From positions 1-50,186 of IMG/VR virus record IMGVR_UViG_3300032208_000153: 50,186 nucleotides of DNA; one strand, written 5' to 3'. The notes below the pieces were generated by a model. The model was not told the origin of the DNA, did not search any database, and saw nothing but the letters and a program-made list of their open reading frames with translations. This DNA is from a virus. Both the position numbers and the translations under genes were made by a program. Shown here one piece after another: positions 50,000 to 50,186 of this stretch (within the stretch, counting starts at the first letter, position 1; each line of letters opens with the position of its first letter).

Positions 50000-50021
50000 G
50001 TCCTGTGTTGTGTACTTAGAT

Positions 50022-50027
50022 AGTATA
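50022..50027 (-). promoter_or_regulatory. -10 box TATACT for the 88-aa gene
   Basis: The minus strand reads CCCTATACTATC; the leader then runs TACACAACACAGGAC to the ATG. No clear -35. Confidence 0.45.
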
Positions 50028-50033
50028 GGGTAT

Positions 50034-50186
50034 CTAGGAGGGTCTCAGAGGGTCTGTGTGCCACTTTGAGGTCTGGCACATGATTTGTTGACTTTCGATA
50101 GGTGACGTGCTAAGCCAGACTCTCTGGAGCGCCTTACAAGCAACTTCAGAGCTACTACCGAGCGTACTAGGTATATTTTTTAAACC
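50034..50186 (-). CDS. Possible 3' end of a gene cut by the right edge (50 codons), doubtful
   Basis: From the right edge one minus frame stays open for 50 codons to a TAG at 50034-50036 and contains SSEVACKALQRVWLSTSPIE. A frame this long is not rare by chance, and it runs through two hairpins: TGTGCC/GGCACA at 50057-50080 and CCAGA/TCTGG. The stretch may instead be an untranslated, structured region. Nothing else is recognisable in 50000-50186. Confidence 0.25.
   Translation of the reverse strand, partial: GLKNIPSTLGSSSEVACKALQRVWLSTSPIESQQIMCQTSKWHTDPLRPS
50057..50080 (-). terminator. Hairpin near the right edge, weak terminator candidate
   Basis: Perfect 6-bp stem TGTGCC/GGCACA with a 12-base loop and no T run. 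Same stem bases as the hairpin at 48727-48746. It may end a transcript that starts beyond the right edge. Confidence 0.35.

Noticed and set aside
50081-50186. A tRNA or other structured RNA gene at the right edge
   Set aside because: There is a short hairpin and a GCTCGGTAGTAGC segment recalling a D arm, but no T-arm TTCGA motif, no matching acceptor stem and no clear anticodon arm.

Overview
This window is an internal segment of a large T4-like cyanophage genome (Myoviridae-type, infecting marine picocyanobacteria). The assignment rests on recognisable T4 homologues in T4-like order: gp25, gp6, gp7, gp8, a block of fibre genes, gp13, gp14, gp15 and gp16. It is supported by cyanophage-style features: AT-rich giant fibre genes, T4-type late promoters (TATAAATA / CTAAATA) and small PAAR, zinc-ribbon and coiled-coil genes. 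Every supportable gene is on the minus strand, so transcription runs from right to left. No integrase, transposon, CRISPR array, tRNA or host metabolic gene was seen.

Layout in the direction of transcription. (1) About 50.2-47.3 kb: a run of small genes of unknown function (52-113 aa), visibly more GC-rich than the structural genes except for an AT-rich pair at the right end. Most have their own TATA(A/C)T -10 box, with no convincing -35 and no Shine-Dalgarno. Two have the geometry of leaderless mRNAs. (2) About 47.3-44.9 kb: a late cluster with two overlapping reading frames, a 302-aa probable virion protein, a PAAR tail-tip protein and three small genes, one with a weak phosphoribosyltransferase-like look. 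(3) 44.9-28.9 kb: baseplate wedge genes gp25, gp6, an enormous gp7 (3975 aa) and gp8. (4) 28.8-3.7 kb: the fibre and adhesin block, with a 2748-aa DUF4815-type protein, a 72-aa coiled coil, a 1613-aa fibre protein containing two cupredoxin-like domains, a 166-aa protein, a 3016-aa fibre, a 57-aa single-module protein, a 188-aa protein, a 385-aa glycine-rich adhesin candidate, a 66-aa zinc-ribbon protein and a 64-aa coiled coil. (5) 3.5-0.07 kb: neck, tail-completion and packaging genes gp13, gp14, gp15, gp16 and an 89-aa gene. A perfect late promoter then points off the left edge, where the large terminase gene gp17 would be expected.

How the parts work together: gp25, gp6, gp7 and gp8 build baseplate wedges, the PAAR protein caps the central spike, and the giant modular proteins probably form the fibres and pins that contact the host. 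gp13, gp14 and gp15 join tail to head, and gp16 recruits DNA for packaging. Four proteins (3975, 2748, 1613 and 3016 aa) take up about 34 kb of the 50 kb. They are mosaics of shared small modules, most obviously a GxGY/PxV beta repeat that has also entered the neck protein gp14.

Most interesting points: two terminator hairpins with a promoter in the loop, so that a promoter-started transcript loses the 5' arm and keeps a possible ribosome-binding site; a fibre domain with a complete amicyanin-like copper ligand set; an ALK-type glycine-rich domain in the candidate adhesin; a dockerin/EF-hand calcium loop ending gp15; late promoters built over the stop codon of the preceding gene; and an apparent overprinted gene pair. 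Function beyond the T4 homologues is inference from sequence alone.
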